The translations under genes and the position numbers were made by a program. From Callaeas wilsoni (taxonomy: Eukaryota; Chordata; Aves; Passeriformes; Callaeidae), in the NCBI GenBank assembly GCA_013398955.1, contig VWPU01012712.1, forward strand, positions 310,001 through 374,000: a stretch of 64,000 bases of DNA, written 5' to 3'. Numbering within the stretch: the stretch's first letter is position 1; each line of letters starts with the position of its first letter. Of this stretch, positions 1 to 11,925 are shown piece by piece. The notes under the pieces were generated by a model. The model was given only the letters and a program-made list of their open reading frames with translations. It had not been told where the DNA came from and did not search any database.

Positions 1-698
1 TTATCATGATGTAAATCAGGAGGAGCTTTATTAAGTGAATTGAATCACTTTGGCCCAAGCAGCTCTAAAAGAGATCTAAATGAGGCACAGTATCACTGCA
101 AGGGGTCAGTTGTCTGAAGCTTTTCCATGATTAAAATGGTGGGACAAGCACTCTAACCTTTCAGACCTGAAATATGTTTGTCTTCCAAGGCAGCTGCCCA
201 ATACCGTATTTTTAAAAAACGTTTCCTGCTTTACACTTCTGCATTTTGGGGCTTGCCCTTCCCACCCCTTGCCAGCAGTCCCTGCACACAATTTCATGGA
301 ACTTCCAAACATTTCCTGTGGAGGAAAAAACCCAAACTTTCTGAACTCTATTTTGCTTCAGGGCATCTAATCTTGAAAGTTATGTGTGCTGTTAAAAATT
401 GGCTTTCAAATCATGGAACGAGGCCCTTAGGGATACTTTTTTCTCTTATTTTATTTTTTTTTTCCCTCTTCATAAGAAGTTTCAGAGCTGCAGAGCCTCA
501 AGCCAAAAGAAATAGTTGTACAGGCAAGTTTTCTACAGAACAAGAGGCATGCTGGGGTGCTTGCTAGAGGCTATTTTACCCTCCTGCATTCACATGCCTC
601 CCACAAGGATCCACGTAGCAGATATGAAAATGAGTACATGAACTCTTGGGTGAACTTTTACGTTGGCCTCACTTCCTCCCCTCATCTCAGCCATTTCA
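1..698. other. Single-copy DNA, no gene recognised
   Basis: No repeat family or coding homology is recognisable. An open frame of 129 codons runs on the + strand from 178 to 567, but its product is low in identifiable features (a leucine/phenylalanine-rich stretch over a T-rich tract) and it has no supporting context. I read it as chance. Confidence 0.6.
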
Positions 699-1072
699 GA
701 GAATCATAGAATAATTTGGGTTGGAAAGGATCTTAAAAGTCATCCAGTTCCAAATGCCCTGCCATGGGCAGGGACACCTTCCACTATCCCAGGCTGCTCA
801 GAGCTCTGTCCAGCCTGACCTTGAACACTTCCAGGGATGGGGCAGCCGCAGCTTCTCTGGGCACTCTGTGCCAGGGTTTCCCCATCCTCACAGGGAAGAA
901 TTTCTTCCTAATATCCAATCTAAACCGACTCTCTGTTGGTTTGAAGCCATTCCCCCTTGTCCTGTCACTCCAGGCTCTTGTAAATAGTCTCTCTCCATCT
1001 TTTTTGTCATCTCCCTTCAGGTACTGGAAGGGCAGAGTAAGGTCACCCTGAAGCTTCTCTTCTCCAGGCTGT
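699..1072 (-). mobile_element. CR1 LINE, 3' UTR fragment
   Basis: This is the antisense of the avian CR1 3' end. The tail motif (GAATCATAGAATAATTTGGG) lies at the low-coordinate side, followed by the diagnostic blocks for GGGCAGGGACACCTTCCACT, CACTTCCAGGGATGGGGCAG and the CCCCCTTGTCCTGTCACTCC segment. It runs about 370 bp into the body and stops near 1072, so it is 5'-truncated as most CR1 copies are. CR1 moves by target-primed reverse transcription; this copy cannot move by itself because no pol frame remains. The open frames at 721-987 and 764-1051 are translations of this repeat, not genes. Confidence 0.95.
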
Positions 1073-1338
1073 GCTGGAATTATGATATTCTTCTAACCAG
1101 GATGGGACTTATTCAGAACGTATTGGGAATAAAGTCACTGCAGTTCCTGATGTGGTTTAGCCTGACAGTGAATGTCACACAGATTCTTGCTCACTTCTTC
1201 CCTCTCGGGGGGGTGGGGGAGAGACTTGTGAGGAAAAAAAAACCCAGTAAAATTCGTGTGTTGAGATAAGGGTCATTCATTATGGCAGAAAAGGAAAATA
1301 TAATAATAATGATAATAATGACAATAATGATAATAATA

Positions 1339-1370
<32 letters not shown>

Positions 1371-4300
1371 ATAATAATAGTAATAATAGTAATAACAACA
1401 AAAACCCAAAAGAGATACAGAAAAAGTGATGAAATTGTGCACTACCTGCCATCTCCTTACTGATAGGTGTTTAGAAAACAGAGTTCTTACTCACAAATTA
1501 CCAGATCACTACTCTTTCTTGGTGTTATGTGTGATAGAGAGAATGCTTTGATTCTGCTTGTGTTAGAATTTTCTTTTTTTTTTCCACAAAAGACAACACA
1601 TATAGAGACTATGCTCTTTCTTACACCTTAGGGCCAAAAGAGATCACTATTTTTCGCTGGCATGACCTCCTCTGACACTGAAAATAAAGCCTTGAAATTT
1701 TTCTTTGTAACCCTGAAATGGCAAAATTTAGTGGGAGAAGATGAATGAATGCTGTCAGATTTCACGTTAAAAATGGCTTTTCAAAGATTCATGCACAAAG
1801 GGAAATGCTGAAATTAAGTGTTTCACACACCAAACAGGCTGTTAGACGACTTTTACTTTGGTACTATTATTATTATTTATTGTACATTACAGCACTGCCC
1901 CCAGTAGTGTCTTTGTAATAAAAGGCAGATTCCCTTTCCCTCTCCTTTCCTGACTCGGAGTGATGGCAAACAAAGGCACTGACCATGCCAAGCTTCACAC
2001 CCGTGGTGAATCTCACACACTGTGTGTTTCCTCTGAAAACCATGACTGTACACAGACCAAGGCAGATGATGTAACAGCTATGTGCCTGTGCCCACAAAAG
2101 CACAATTGTACGGTTGGTGGGAAAATTTAAGTACTTGCTCATGTCTTTCTATACTATTTTTACAAAGAATTCACAAACTATTTGTTTTCCTGATAGTTAA
2201 ATCAGAGAAATTCCCTGGTTAGCAGAGTTCGCAGCCCTCACTGATCTGAATGCTGGAAGGCAAGCATAGGGGTCAGGTGTGAGATGTTTCTTCGTGTTTC
2301 CCCATCCCAGTAACCCACAGGGACTGAAGATAAACTTTATTTCATACACGGATGAGCCCTGGCACAATGCAGGTACATTTCTTGCCCCCAAGCTGCCAGC
2401 TAGCAGCACAACAACTGGGAAAATGCATTTCTTCACCTCCTGGGGTCACACTGTTTGCGTGGTCGTCTGTCCTGCAGGAGTGAACCAGAGTACAAATATG
2501 CCTTTTTTTTTTCCTGTGTGCTGATCTCTCGTTTAGCTTACCTACACAGAAGGTTTTTCAAATGCACTTAAAGGGTATTAACTTGTAGTTTCCTTACAAC
2601 TCTCCAGTTAGGCTGCTGAGCAATTAATCGCATACTTTCTTTTCAGAAACTCAGACGGGGACTCCAAGGACTAAATCAACCTAAGGTGCAGAAATTTGTT
2701 CTACCACAGCTAATTATCCAGTGAAAACTCTCAGTTCAGCAATATATCTGAAAACAGAGTGCTTGGACAGCCAACCTAGGGTTTCAGTCTATTTATAATA
2801 TAAAGCTTCACTATAGCCAATGCTGTTAAGAGGTTTTTATGGTATATAGCATGATGTTTTGGTCTTTAATTACTCCTTTAATCTTTGCTGGGATTGTTCC
2901 TGAGAACAAGTTACATTCCAGCTTTTTACAGGATAAACAGCTTCCAGGAATGCATCAGACTGCCGCAGGGGTCAGAGAGTGCATTTATTGAACACCACTC
3001 TATTTCAGCCTAAATACTGACTGATCTGGTTTTGTTTAGTGGAAGTGTAATTAATATAACTAATTAACGACTGACCACCCAAAAATTCTTTCTTTTTCTC
3101 TCTCTTTTTTTCCCCCCCTTTCTTTCTTTTCTTTTTTTTTGGCAGAGTATTTATACACACCCTCTCATTTGTTTCATGTGGCTCCTCTTCCACCTGGACA
3201 GGTCAGCTGTTTGGAGGATTGTTAAATCCCTATATGTTAATATGAAAATTATAGTAAATAATGTTAAATATATCTTAATCTAGGGACTACATTAAATTTT
3301 AAAAATGTACTGATGCTGCCCATTTCTGTTGTCAGATGGATATCTCATAGGACTACATCATTTAATTTATTTTATTACACTTTCAAATCACGGCCAGGGA
3401 TCCAGGTGACACTTTGACTCCTGTTACAAACTCACATGAGATTCTCAAAGACAAGGTATTTGCTCTACAGTCCTGCAGTATGACAGGGAGACAGTTGATT
3501 TCACAATGACGTGATGTGTTCCCAACTTCTGGTAAACCACGGAGGAGCAACTCTACTTTTTTCTCGATATCTTTCAAAACTGGCTTGAGAGTCTGGGTAA
3601 CGGGAGAATGAGGCCTTGTTGCAATTATAGAGCTTCCAATAAGAACAGAACTCTTTTACTTACCATATATCCCCAAGCCATCATTAGCAGAAGACAAACA
3701 TCAAAGGAAAAAGGGATATTTACTAAATGTTTAACATTTTATTCTGAAACAGATACTCTGGGTGACAATTGTCTACATCTTTCCTCCCTCCATGTCATCT
3801 TCCATTTTCAAGCAAAGGGTGCATGAATACACTTGTGGAAGAGGGTTCTGATCTGGAGAGATACTCCCCTGCAGACTTAACTTCTCCTAGGGACTCAAAT
3901 ATTCTCCTCATCCAGGACGATTTCTCAGGACTACAGAAATGCCAACAACCCTTGAGCACAGCAAATTAGAGAAATACCCTAGCCTGCAACACAATTGTTG
4001 GAAACTCAGTCATCCACTGGAAGGAGAGAAGGTTTTTCTTGCCAGAAAGTCAATCATTTGTGCATAACTTTTGTTTTCTCAAAATCTGTGTTTCATATAC
4101 AGTGATGGTTGACCTGTATTCATGCATGCAAGTGAGACTTCATGAGTGTGGTTAGCTCTTAATTCTTGGACAAGGTTCTTGGACTCAGCTGTAGCTGGAT
4201 AAGGATTTGACAGTTTGCTGGAGTGCTGACACTTCATCCTGCTTTGACCAATGTCTGCCTGTTCTAAAGTCATTGTGCAGCACCGGAAACTCACTGGTTG

Positions 4301-4433
4301 GTCACCAAAGACATATGGACCACTTCAGTTCACCACATTGGATTGGATTAGGATTTAGAGTGGTGCATGGTCACCACACTGATTTTCTGGAAACTGCTGA
4401 ACTTTGTAGGAAAAGAAAGGAAGAGTTGTGAAG
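1073..4433. other. Single-copy DNA with simple repeats, no gene recognised
   Basis: Outside the trinucleotide array (1299-1398) and a C/T-rich tract at about 3079-3139 I see no repeat family. Open frames are all under 90 codons and carry no recognisable domain. Confidence 0.6.
1299..1398. repeat. Compound AAT / GAT trinucleotide microsatellite
   Basis: AAT-type repeats with interspersed GAT enclose a pure GAT block at about 1341-1369 (nine to ten units), followed by AAT/AGT units. On the reverse strand it creates an artificial Ile/Tyr-rich open frame (1191-1442). The compound structure suggests point mutation inside one repeat followed by expansion of the new unit. Confidence 0.95.
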
Positions 4434-4528
4434 AAGGGGGAGGGAGGGAGGGAGGGAGGGAGGGAGGGAGGGAGGAAGGAAGGAAGGAAGGAAGGAAGGA
4501 AGGAAGGAAGGAAGGAAGGAAGGAAGGA
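4434..4528. repeat. Compound GGGA / GGAA polypurine microsatellite
   Basis: Roughly nine GGGA units (about 4437-4473) pass directly into about fourteen GGAA units (4472-4527). One strand is pure purine for about 90 bases, which is the composition of triplex-forming (H-DNA) tracts; the GGGA part also has regularly spaced G triplets. Arrays of GGAA contain the core recognised by ETS-family factors, but binding here is not shown by sequence alone. The Glu/Gly/Arg/Lys-rich open frame across it (4367-4630) is spurious. Confidence 0.96.
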
Positions 4529-7500
4529 CTCAGAATATTAGTGACACCATTCCATAAGAAGGTGTGGACTTCCACTGAAGAACTATTGATTAAGAACAGG
4601 AAAATTGAGAAAATGAGTTTGAGGATATAAAAGCAGTAATGTAAGTCATAGAAGCATATAACACAAAAGTTTGTGCTAATAGTTGATGGATGAATTGATT
4701 GGTTTGATAGCAGTGAAGGCAAAATCTGCTAAACCATGAGCACTAGTAGACCACACTTAATAATGCAATGGTTCTGTAGTGTTATTCTTCTGACCACAAA
4801 TCCACAAGAATTCTGGAAACCCATGGCAAATGGTCTGTGCAACTGCACTAAAGAATAAAACACATTATGTTTATCTTGTACAGCTGCACAAGTTGCCTGG
4901 GATCAGGTTATTTGAATTACTGGGGTTAACTGAGCTCGTGAATGATTTGTATGTTTGTTCAAATGAGTTTTTAACTCCAAGAGCAGCCTTCCCCACACAG
5001 TGGTCTGAATGCTGGTCATCAATACTTTGTGTAGGTACTTTGATTCTTAGAAATTGCTTGCAACCCAGTATTGATTTTTGAAAATTGATTTATTTATATA
5101 CATTCACTAAGCAGCTTTGACCAACAGTTTCTTGAGTATGAGGCATTCATGAATGGCACCTGCTTGCTACAAAATGTGCATTATGTGTCAGGTTTTACCT
5201 CAATCATAGGGTGCTATCCCCAGACTGGTCAGTTTAAATGCAATTAGTGACTGGATGGCTGAAGAAAAAAGACCCATTTTGAATCCTGAATGACAAATAA
5301 ATATTCAGAAAAGCTTCTTTTGGGGAACACAAGGGACCTGAAAACAGACTTAGAACAGACTGCGGTCATTCATATACTCATGAATAATGTTACGAGACCT
5401 CAGAGGAGCAGAGGAGTATATCCACATACTAATATGTGCCTAACCTCATTTTATTATTCCAAGGGCTCTAATCTAACTCAGAGGGAGATCATTTACATGA
5501 AAGAGTCATTAGACAAAGTGCATAAACAGGCTTTGAAAGAGAGATGAACACATAGATCTACCTCCTTTCCAAAGCAGGCATCTGACACGGTAGATTTGAG
5601 AGCTCTACAGTCAATTGATGTCTCTTTCAGACTAAAAAAATATCTTGAATCATTTTCTCATCAGCTTCACCATTTCCGTCAAAAAAAAAAGTGCTAAATT
5701 TAATGTAGTGTAATCTGGTGTCTGCTGAGCTCCCTGTAGGAGCCACAAGGTCTATTTTGAATCTGTTAAGGTAAACATGAACTCAGACCTAGGCTTCACA
5801 TGGAGCCCCGTGCTCCAACAAGTATGACTGCTAGCTTCATTTATAAAGGATGTGAAATATCAGTAGCTTTTCCTCCTTTACCTACCTTGTAAAGAAAGAA
5901 AGGACTCCCATGTTATAAAACATTACTGTATTTTAGAACACCTGCAGAAAAAGAAATTAGATACAGGGAAGACTGTGGGGTTTTCTTCCTAAAGAAGTCA
6001 TTGATGGAGTTCACACATTCAATATTAGCTGGCAGTTCAGATAATATTTTCAGAGTTGAAATTTTGACTCTGTTCTGAAGAAAGGTACTGCTCAGTATGA
6101 TTGAGCAGCTTCTATCAAAACAAAGTGATACAGGCAGGGATACAGTCAGCATTCAGCTGACTGCAAATTATGTCTCTGTCTAGATACCTGTGAAAAATGG
6201 CAGTGCACAGAAGCAAATCTTTAAAAATCAGAGTCCTACCAAGTGCAGGCAATTGAGATCCATAATATGCAGTCACCTGTTGAGTGATTTCCAAAGCTTT
6301 TCTGTGTCTCACCAGAGGCAAATGTGAGTTAAGTGTTAACCTTATCAAATTGAGAAACATTAATTAAAAAAAAAAATAAAAAAAAACAACCAACAAACCC
6401 AACACACATGACAGCACTTTTGGGGCCAAACTTCCCAAGGGTTGTGATGATAAGGTTATGATAAGGATATCTAGAAAAGAAATAATCTAAACTAATGAGA
6501 TTAAGCAGGGTGAGATCATCCATTGATGAATTTATCCCACGACCAAGAACAATGTAATGGGATTAATGACAAGGATTTTTGATCATAATAAGATGTGGGC
6601 TGATGCCTGAGAGAAAGTTCAGTGGTTGCAGTGAGTCCCACATGTAAAGACAACACAGTAATTCTTAATTGGCAAAACGCCTTGTGGTAAAGAGATGCCT
6701 TTGCTATTGTTTTATGGGAAAGCTCTGCTGAATTTAACAGAAAACTGCAGCCTTTCTTTCAGTATTATCTCTTCTTTCTGACTGGATCCTCTAAATGAAA
6801 TGGAAACTCTGTACCCACAGCAAAGCTTTCTATGAAGCTAAAACATCCTCCCAAGCCACCCTACGTGCTACTGGATAGAGGTCTTTGGACAGACTCCTTT
6901 ACCCTTGCTTGGTGAGACTGACATGAACTTCGTCACCTGGGGACATTTCCAGGAAAAATTCCTTGGGGAACACCTAAAGGCTGTGTGATACAGAGAACTC
7001 CACCATGATCAGGACTATGCTGGTCTCGGGGTGCAATTCATCTCGCCTAGACATGAGCTGGTCATCCCAAGTCCTCTTTGTGATCAGTGAAGGGGAACAG
7101 AGTGTGCTGTAGAAGTTCACTCAACGAATATCAGAAGCTTGATTTAGGATGATACCATTTGTCTTTGAAAACATCCATCTTTTTGACCACAGAGTGGAAA
7201 CAGAGGGACCAGTTCAAAAAACCAAATGTATTTATTCAGGTGTTAATGAAGGATAGTTCTGTGACTTGCTTCTTTTTCTCCAATATACTAGGTAAACTTG
7301 ACCAATGTGGTTAGTACTGTTAGTGAAACTAGATGTCTATAACTGAAAAAAAAACCCCAAACCATAGGTTTTTGATTGTAAAATCTGTGAAATGAGACAA
7401 TCTCACTAAAGCGTCTTATTTGATAAAAAGAAAGACACTATTTTTCTCCAGAAAAAGAACAACTGAGAAAAAAATGATAACACTAACATAGCCTTGTAAA

Positions 7501-10200
7501 TTTTGGACAGCTGAACTCAGAGAGATCCTGTAACATAACTGTCCTATTTTATTCATGGGTAAACACAGATGTCAAAAGATGACATGGGGAGCACTGTGAA
7601 ATTATTGGTAATAATTTTCAAGAACTTCCTCTACAGGGACTCATCACTCATCAACATGTAAAATAGAACCATGTCCTCTCCAAAGCAGGATTGGAGGCTC
7701 CTAAAATACTCAGTTTTAATAGAATTCATTCAACAAAAAGGCACAGTAACAAGTAGCAATCAGAGAGTGCATGCAGCTACATAGACAGCAAAAGGAAAAA
7801 AAATCTTGGCATGTATGTGCTTTGAAGTTTTCCACATAGTGACTTTTTCATAAAGAGAGGCCACACAGACTCTATTGAACCCAAATGGCATGTCTGAAAC
7901 AGCTCATGCACAGAGAGCTTTCAGGGAATGCGTTTTACTCTTGTCAATATCGTATTTATGTTTATGTCCCTTACATGCACTTAAAAGTCCACATCTTTTT
8001 TTATTGTTTTTGCTTGATTTAGACCAAACCCACTTCAAATAATTATCATCTTTACAGCTCACAAATCCAGTATATGCACTTGTTTGCATCTGAATTTCAG
8101 CCTAATCATAACTAAAATAATCTTATTAATAATCCTAAAGTATTTGCTAACTCTATCATCTATTAACTTTTTATAGTATGTAAACACTTCATGTTTTACT
8201 GACATATTCAGAAAACATGTACAGAGGGACTAACTAGGTATAGGAGCAAGGGAGTTATCCTTAATTAGTAATTTCCTGTTATTGTAAATTATACCTGCTC
8301 TGCATCTTTATGGCCTCCTTCTATCTTGAAATGTTACTACACTACTTTTCTGTTAACTTATGCACCTTGAATGTTGTAAAAACTACCTTAAAAGCCAATA
8401 AAAAATACAATGGCACTGTGTCAATCAGCACAATGGAGGAATCTCTGCTGAGCAAACAAGCTAAAACACAACTGCACCATGCTGTGATTGATTGAAGATA
8501 TGAATCAGAAAATTAAAAGTTTGGTTTTTTTCTCCAGTCTTAGTTATTACCAGCAGCTTAATTTATATGGGAGTTACTTTGATGTTGTCTATAGTCCTGT
8601 AAAGAGGCTGCCAGTGCAAGAAGTGATACTGTCTGGTGTTTCTTCCATTGACATGGGGTACCCATGCTTATCCTAAATGCACAACAACTGAACACATTTG
8701 TCACAAAATAAGTCCACTTCTATTTATGAGAAAACATAGGTAAGCATGTGGTGTGTTTGTCTGTTTGTTGGGGTCTTTTTTCTCTGTGGGTTTTTTGTTT
8801 GGTTGGGTTTTTTGTGTTATTAGTGGGGTTTTTTGTTTGTTTTTGTATTTGTTCTCGTTTTTTGGTTGGTTCATTGCTTTTTTCCCCCACGAGGAAGAGT
8901 ATAACAGCTGTGACAAGAGGGGAAGCCTAAACTCATCCCTCCCCACTGCAGTCTAGGTGACTTCACTCAGAGACCTGCCTGCCCAGAGCTTCACAACTTT
9001 AATAATGTTTGCTAGTGTTTTTGTCTCTGCATTTGTGCAACCGCTTTGTGAACCCAGCCTAGATTACATCAGACTCATCAAGCAAAGAACTTGCAGAGAG
9101 CTGTGCTGATTTCAACCCCTTTTGTAAGTTCACATTTGAAGGTAGAATTTTATAGGGAAGGCAAAATTTTGAAAATAAAGTTCCTCACAGGGCCATCAGA
9201 ATGGATCAGAAGCTGAGCAGAGAGGAAACCATCATCTCAGTGATGGGGATACCAAAGAGTAGAGATTGGAAAATTTCAAGGCCAGAGTGGGTATTTTTTT
9301 TTTTTTTTCCTTTTCTATTTAATTTTCTTATATGTCTGGGAATAAAATATCATCTACAAGAATCCAGAATCCAATTTACCATTTTGGTAAATATGGTAAT
9401 TTGATTCTAAGCTCATCTTACACACAGCAGATAAATAAGCAATCATAAACTATGTCATCATAAATAAAAGCATTATTGAGTTCAGGCAATGAAAACCAAT
9501 CAATAGAGGACACTCATCCCCAGTGAAAGCAACTGCTAATGCTCTGTGGTTCCTGGTGGATACTCTGTCATTGTATTCTAAAACCGCAAGGAATTCCCTG
9601 TGTCATCAGCAATGACCACTTTATTGCTGGTGAATTAGGAAATTAGGAGGGCTAAGGGGGCATCTGAATTCCAGGGGCTCACTCATTTAGCTCATCTTCC
9701 AATGCTGGAGATCACACGGATTTCTCGTGGGTTTGGACAGGTTCAAAGAAAGAAAACTGGGACCTTCCTGCAGTTTCAACATACACAAGATACCAGAGGA
9801 TGGTGGAACTTGCTCTTCCAAGCACGAGAAGGAAATTAAGAGCTGATCATAAGTTAAAAAAACAAAAATTGTTGAGCTGATTAGCAGTCACATTTTTATG
9901 TCTATTCCTCTGGTTGTTTCAGACAAAAATTGAAACCCCAAGGAGAACTTTTCTAATTTTTCCAGAAATGTTACACTTCTTAACATTTACTAGATTGAAT
10001 AGACCCTTTTTTTAAAGAGTAAATTTTTCTATTTCAAAGTAGCTCCATCCATTTTTCATGAGACAAGCATTTTGAACATGAAGGGTACCAACTTGAAAGG
10101 AATAATTTTATCTATATTTAAAAAAGCCATTTCATTCAACTTGAAACCCCATATAACACCCCAACCCCCTCACTCCCACTATTTTTTATAGACTGAAGTA
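4529..10200. other. Single-copy AT-rich DNA, no gene recognised
   Basis: Nothing beyond a T/G-rich low-complexity stretch (8741-8890) and short A or T runs is recognised. The best open frame (5290-5547, 85 codons, +) has no identifiable domain. No CR1 tail is seen in this 5.7 kb, which is a long repeat-free interval compared with the right half of the window. Confidence 0.55.
8741..8890. repeat. T/G-rich low-complexity tract
   Basis: About 150 bases of mixed TTTTG, TTTG and GGTT words without a strict period. It yields two overlapping Phe/Val/Cys-rich open frames on the + strand and an Asn/Lys/Thr-rich one on the - strand, all explained by composition. Confidence 0.8.
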
Positions 10201-10520
10201 TTTTTAATGAATAAGAAGTTTCAGCAAACTGAATAATATATATGATAATTGTGCATTTCTACTATTTGTCCCATGATGAATACTATGCTGACTACTATCA
10301 GATGCATTAAATCAGGCTTATTTAGTCCAAAAGTGATCAAACTTCATTTAAACAATGCAATTCCTTTTGAAAGTATTAGAGGCGAGAAGAACAACAAATT
10401 CAAGTCATTCATTTCTCTCTTGCTTAATGAATTATTGATTTGTGCTTCCCTTTTGAATGATAGTGCTCTGACGTGATAAACATTGATTTGAATCTTTATA
10501 CAAATATTGTATATCATCAG
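10201..10520. other. Candidate conserved non-coding block (A/T-rich, complex)
   Basis: A/T-rich but not repetitive, with TAAT-type homeodomain cores (for example in GCTTAATGAATTATTGATT) and a palindromic word around ATACAAATATTGTATATC. This is the texture often seen in vertebrate conserved non-coding elements. It is inference from composition; conservation cannot be judged from one sequence. The 75-codon frame inside it (10249-10476) has no known domain. Confidence 0.25.
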
Positions 10521-11043
10521 CATGTTATGGCAACAGAATAATACACACTGGAATAGAGCTGAAGGGATGGAATACCATGGAAAAACCCACTATGAGCTGC
10601 CACAGCTGTGTGCATATACGTGTGAGGGTGCACACATAAAACAGCAACTGGAAATGAAAGTAACAAATAAGTAAATGAAACAGTAATAAATAAATAAGAA
10701 ATAAATGAAATCTGGGTGTTGGGAGCGGGGAGGGTGTGATAATGATGCAGAATTATAGAAAGTTTACATATGGGTTAACACTGAACAGAAAACCTTGGAA
10801 ATGAAAAATAATTACTTTGTACTACTAGTAATTCTTCTAACTTGACATTTCCTGCAATCATGAGTGCAGAGCTGTCACAGGTTTAAAGAGAGAGCTCTCT
10901 CACACCCTGCTTGTGTTCAGCAGTTTCGCTTCGTGCTCAGCTATTCACACCAACGGGAGCTACACAGTGAAAAGACAAAAGAAAAGTGCTGAGAGCGGTA
11001 AACACATAGATAATCCTGTCCACCAAACAATTTTGCATTTCCT

Positions 11044-11925
11044 TTATGCACCATTTATTTCAGACAAAAAAGCTGCTGAGAGATTTACGTCAAAGTGATT
11101 TCCACAGCTCAGCTGCTCAAGTCTGGGGAGATGATTGAAGCGCTGAGCTACATTTTCCCGGGGACCATTGCCTCCCCCTGTCCTGCCATGCTGGGAGGGG
11201 GGAGATCTCGCATGCTCTTCCTCAGACAAGTTAATTTCTAGCATCAGCTGGCTGGTTTTCGGCAGCCTGGGTGAGGGGAAGGTTCCTGTGGTTACTGAGA
11301 GAGGAAGGGTCAAATCTCTTTCTGTTTTCCCTTGGACAGCAGTGCATCCCCGGCACTGTTTGTTCTGCCGGTCACACCCAAAGCGGGTGGGCTGGGAAGA
11401 TGTTCCACCATCCTTCTCCTGAGCTCTCTGCAACATAGGGAGCATCCCTCTCACATCTGTGGGGGAGATAGCTGTGCTTGGGGCACACAAAAGTCCAAAA
11501 CAGTCGGGTCTTTCATAACACAACCCAAAACATCCATATCTCAATGGAAAACATCCGTGCAAAAACCCTCAAATGAGTATGACTGCACTGGGACAACGAG
11601 TGTTCGTGCTATCATACACTTTCACAGTGAATTAGTCTTGCAACTAATGATCTATAACTATTACCCACCAGGGCACCATGGAGATTTTTCCTACAAGGCG
11701 GCAAAGTGTGAGATCAAAATCAGCATTCAGGGACTAACCAGACACAAACATGCAATCTCATTGCAACAGACTGCAGAGTGGGACCAGGGAGACATGGAAG
11801 CTGAGCTCCTTCTTTCTGTCATATCACAAGTATCAGACCCAGTGTGGGTACTGTCATTTATCCTGCTGTATGACAACAGCAGGATACAACTCCTTAGGGT
11901 AGGAAACAATCTGGCTTTCCTGTGA
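11044..11925. other. Segment with overlapping open frames on both strands, function unknown
   Basis: Two of the longest open frames in the window lie here on opposite strands: 172 codons on - (11044-11562) and 197 codons on + (11332-11925). The first part is richer in G/C and holds about a dozen CpG, so stop codons are less likely by chance. I recognise neither protein; no signal peptide, membrane segment, zinc finger or catalytic motif is evident, and no CR1 or retroviral motif is visible. It may be a chance product of local composition, an exon of a non-coding RNA or an unrecognised coding exon; chance is the most likely. Confidence 0.25.
11859..11886. repeat. Short perfect inverted repeat (11-bp arms, 6-base loop)
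   Basis: The arms TATCCTGCTGT (11859-11869) and ACAGCAGGATA (11876-11886) are exact reverse complements around a 6-base loop. There is no following T run, so it is not a bacterial-type terminator. It may be a chance hairpin. Confidence 0.8.

Noticed and set aside
1191..1442. Ile/Tyr-rich frame on the - strand resembling a membrane segment
   Set aside because: It is the reverse reading of the AAT/GAT array.
4367..4630. Glu/Gly/Arg/Lys-rich frame resembling a low-complexity protein
   Set aside because: It is created by the GGGA/GGAA microsatellite.
11859..11886. Hairpin resembling a transcription terminator
   Set aside because: No T run follows and the DNA is eukaryotic; kept only as an inverted repeat.
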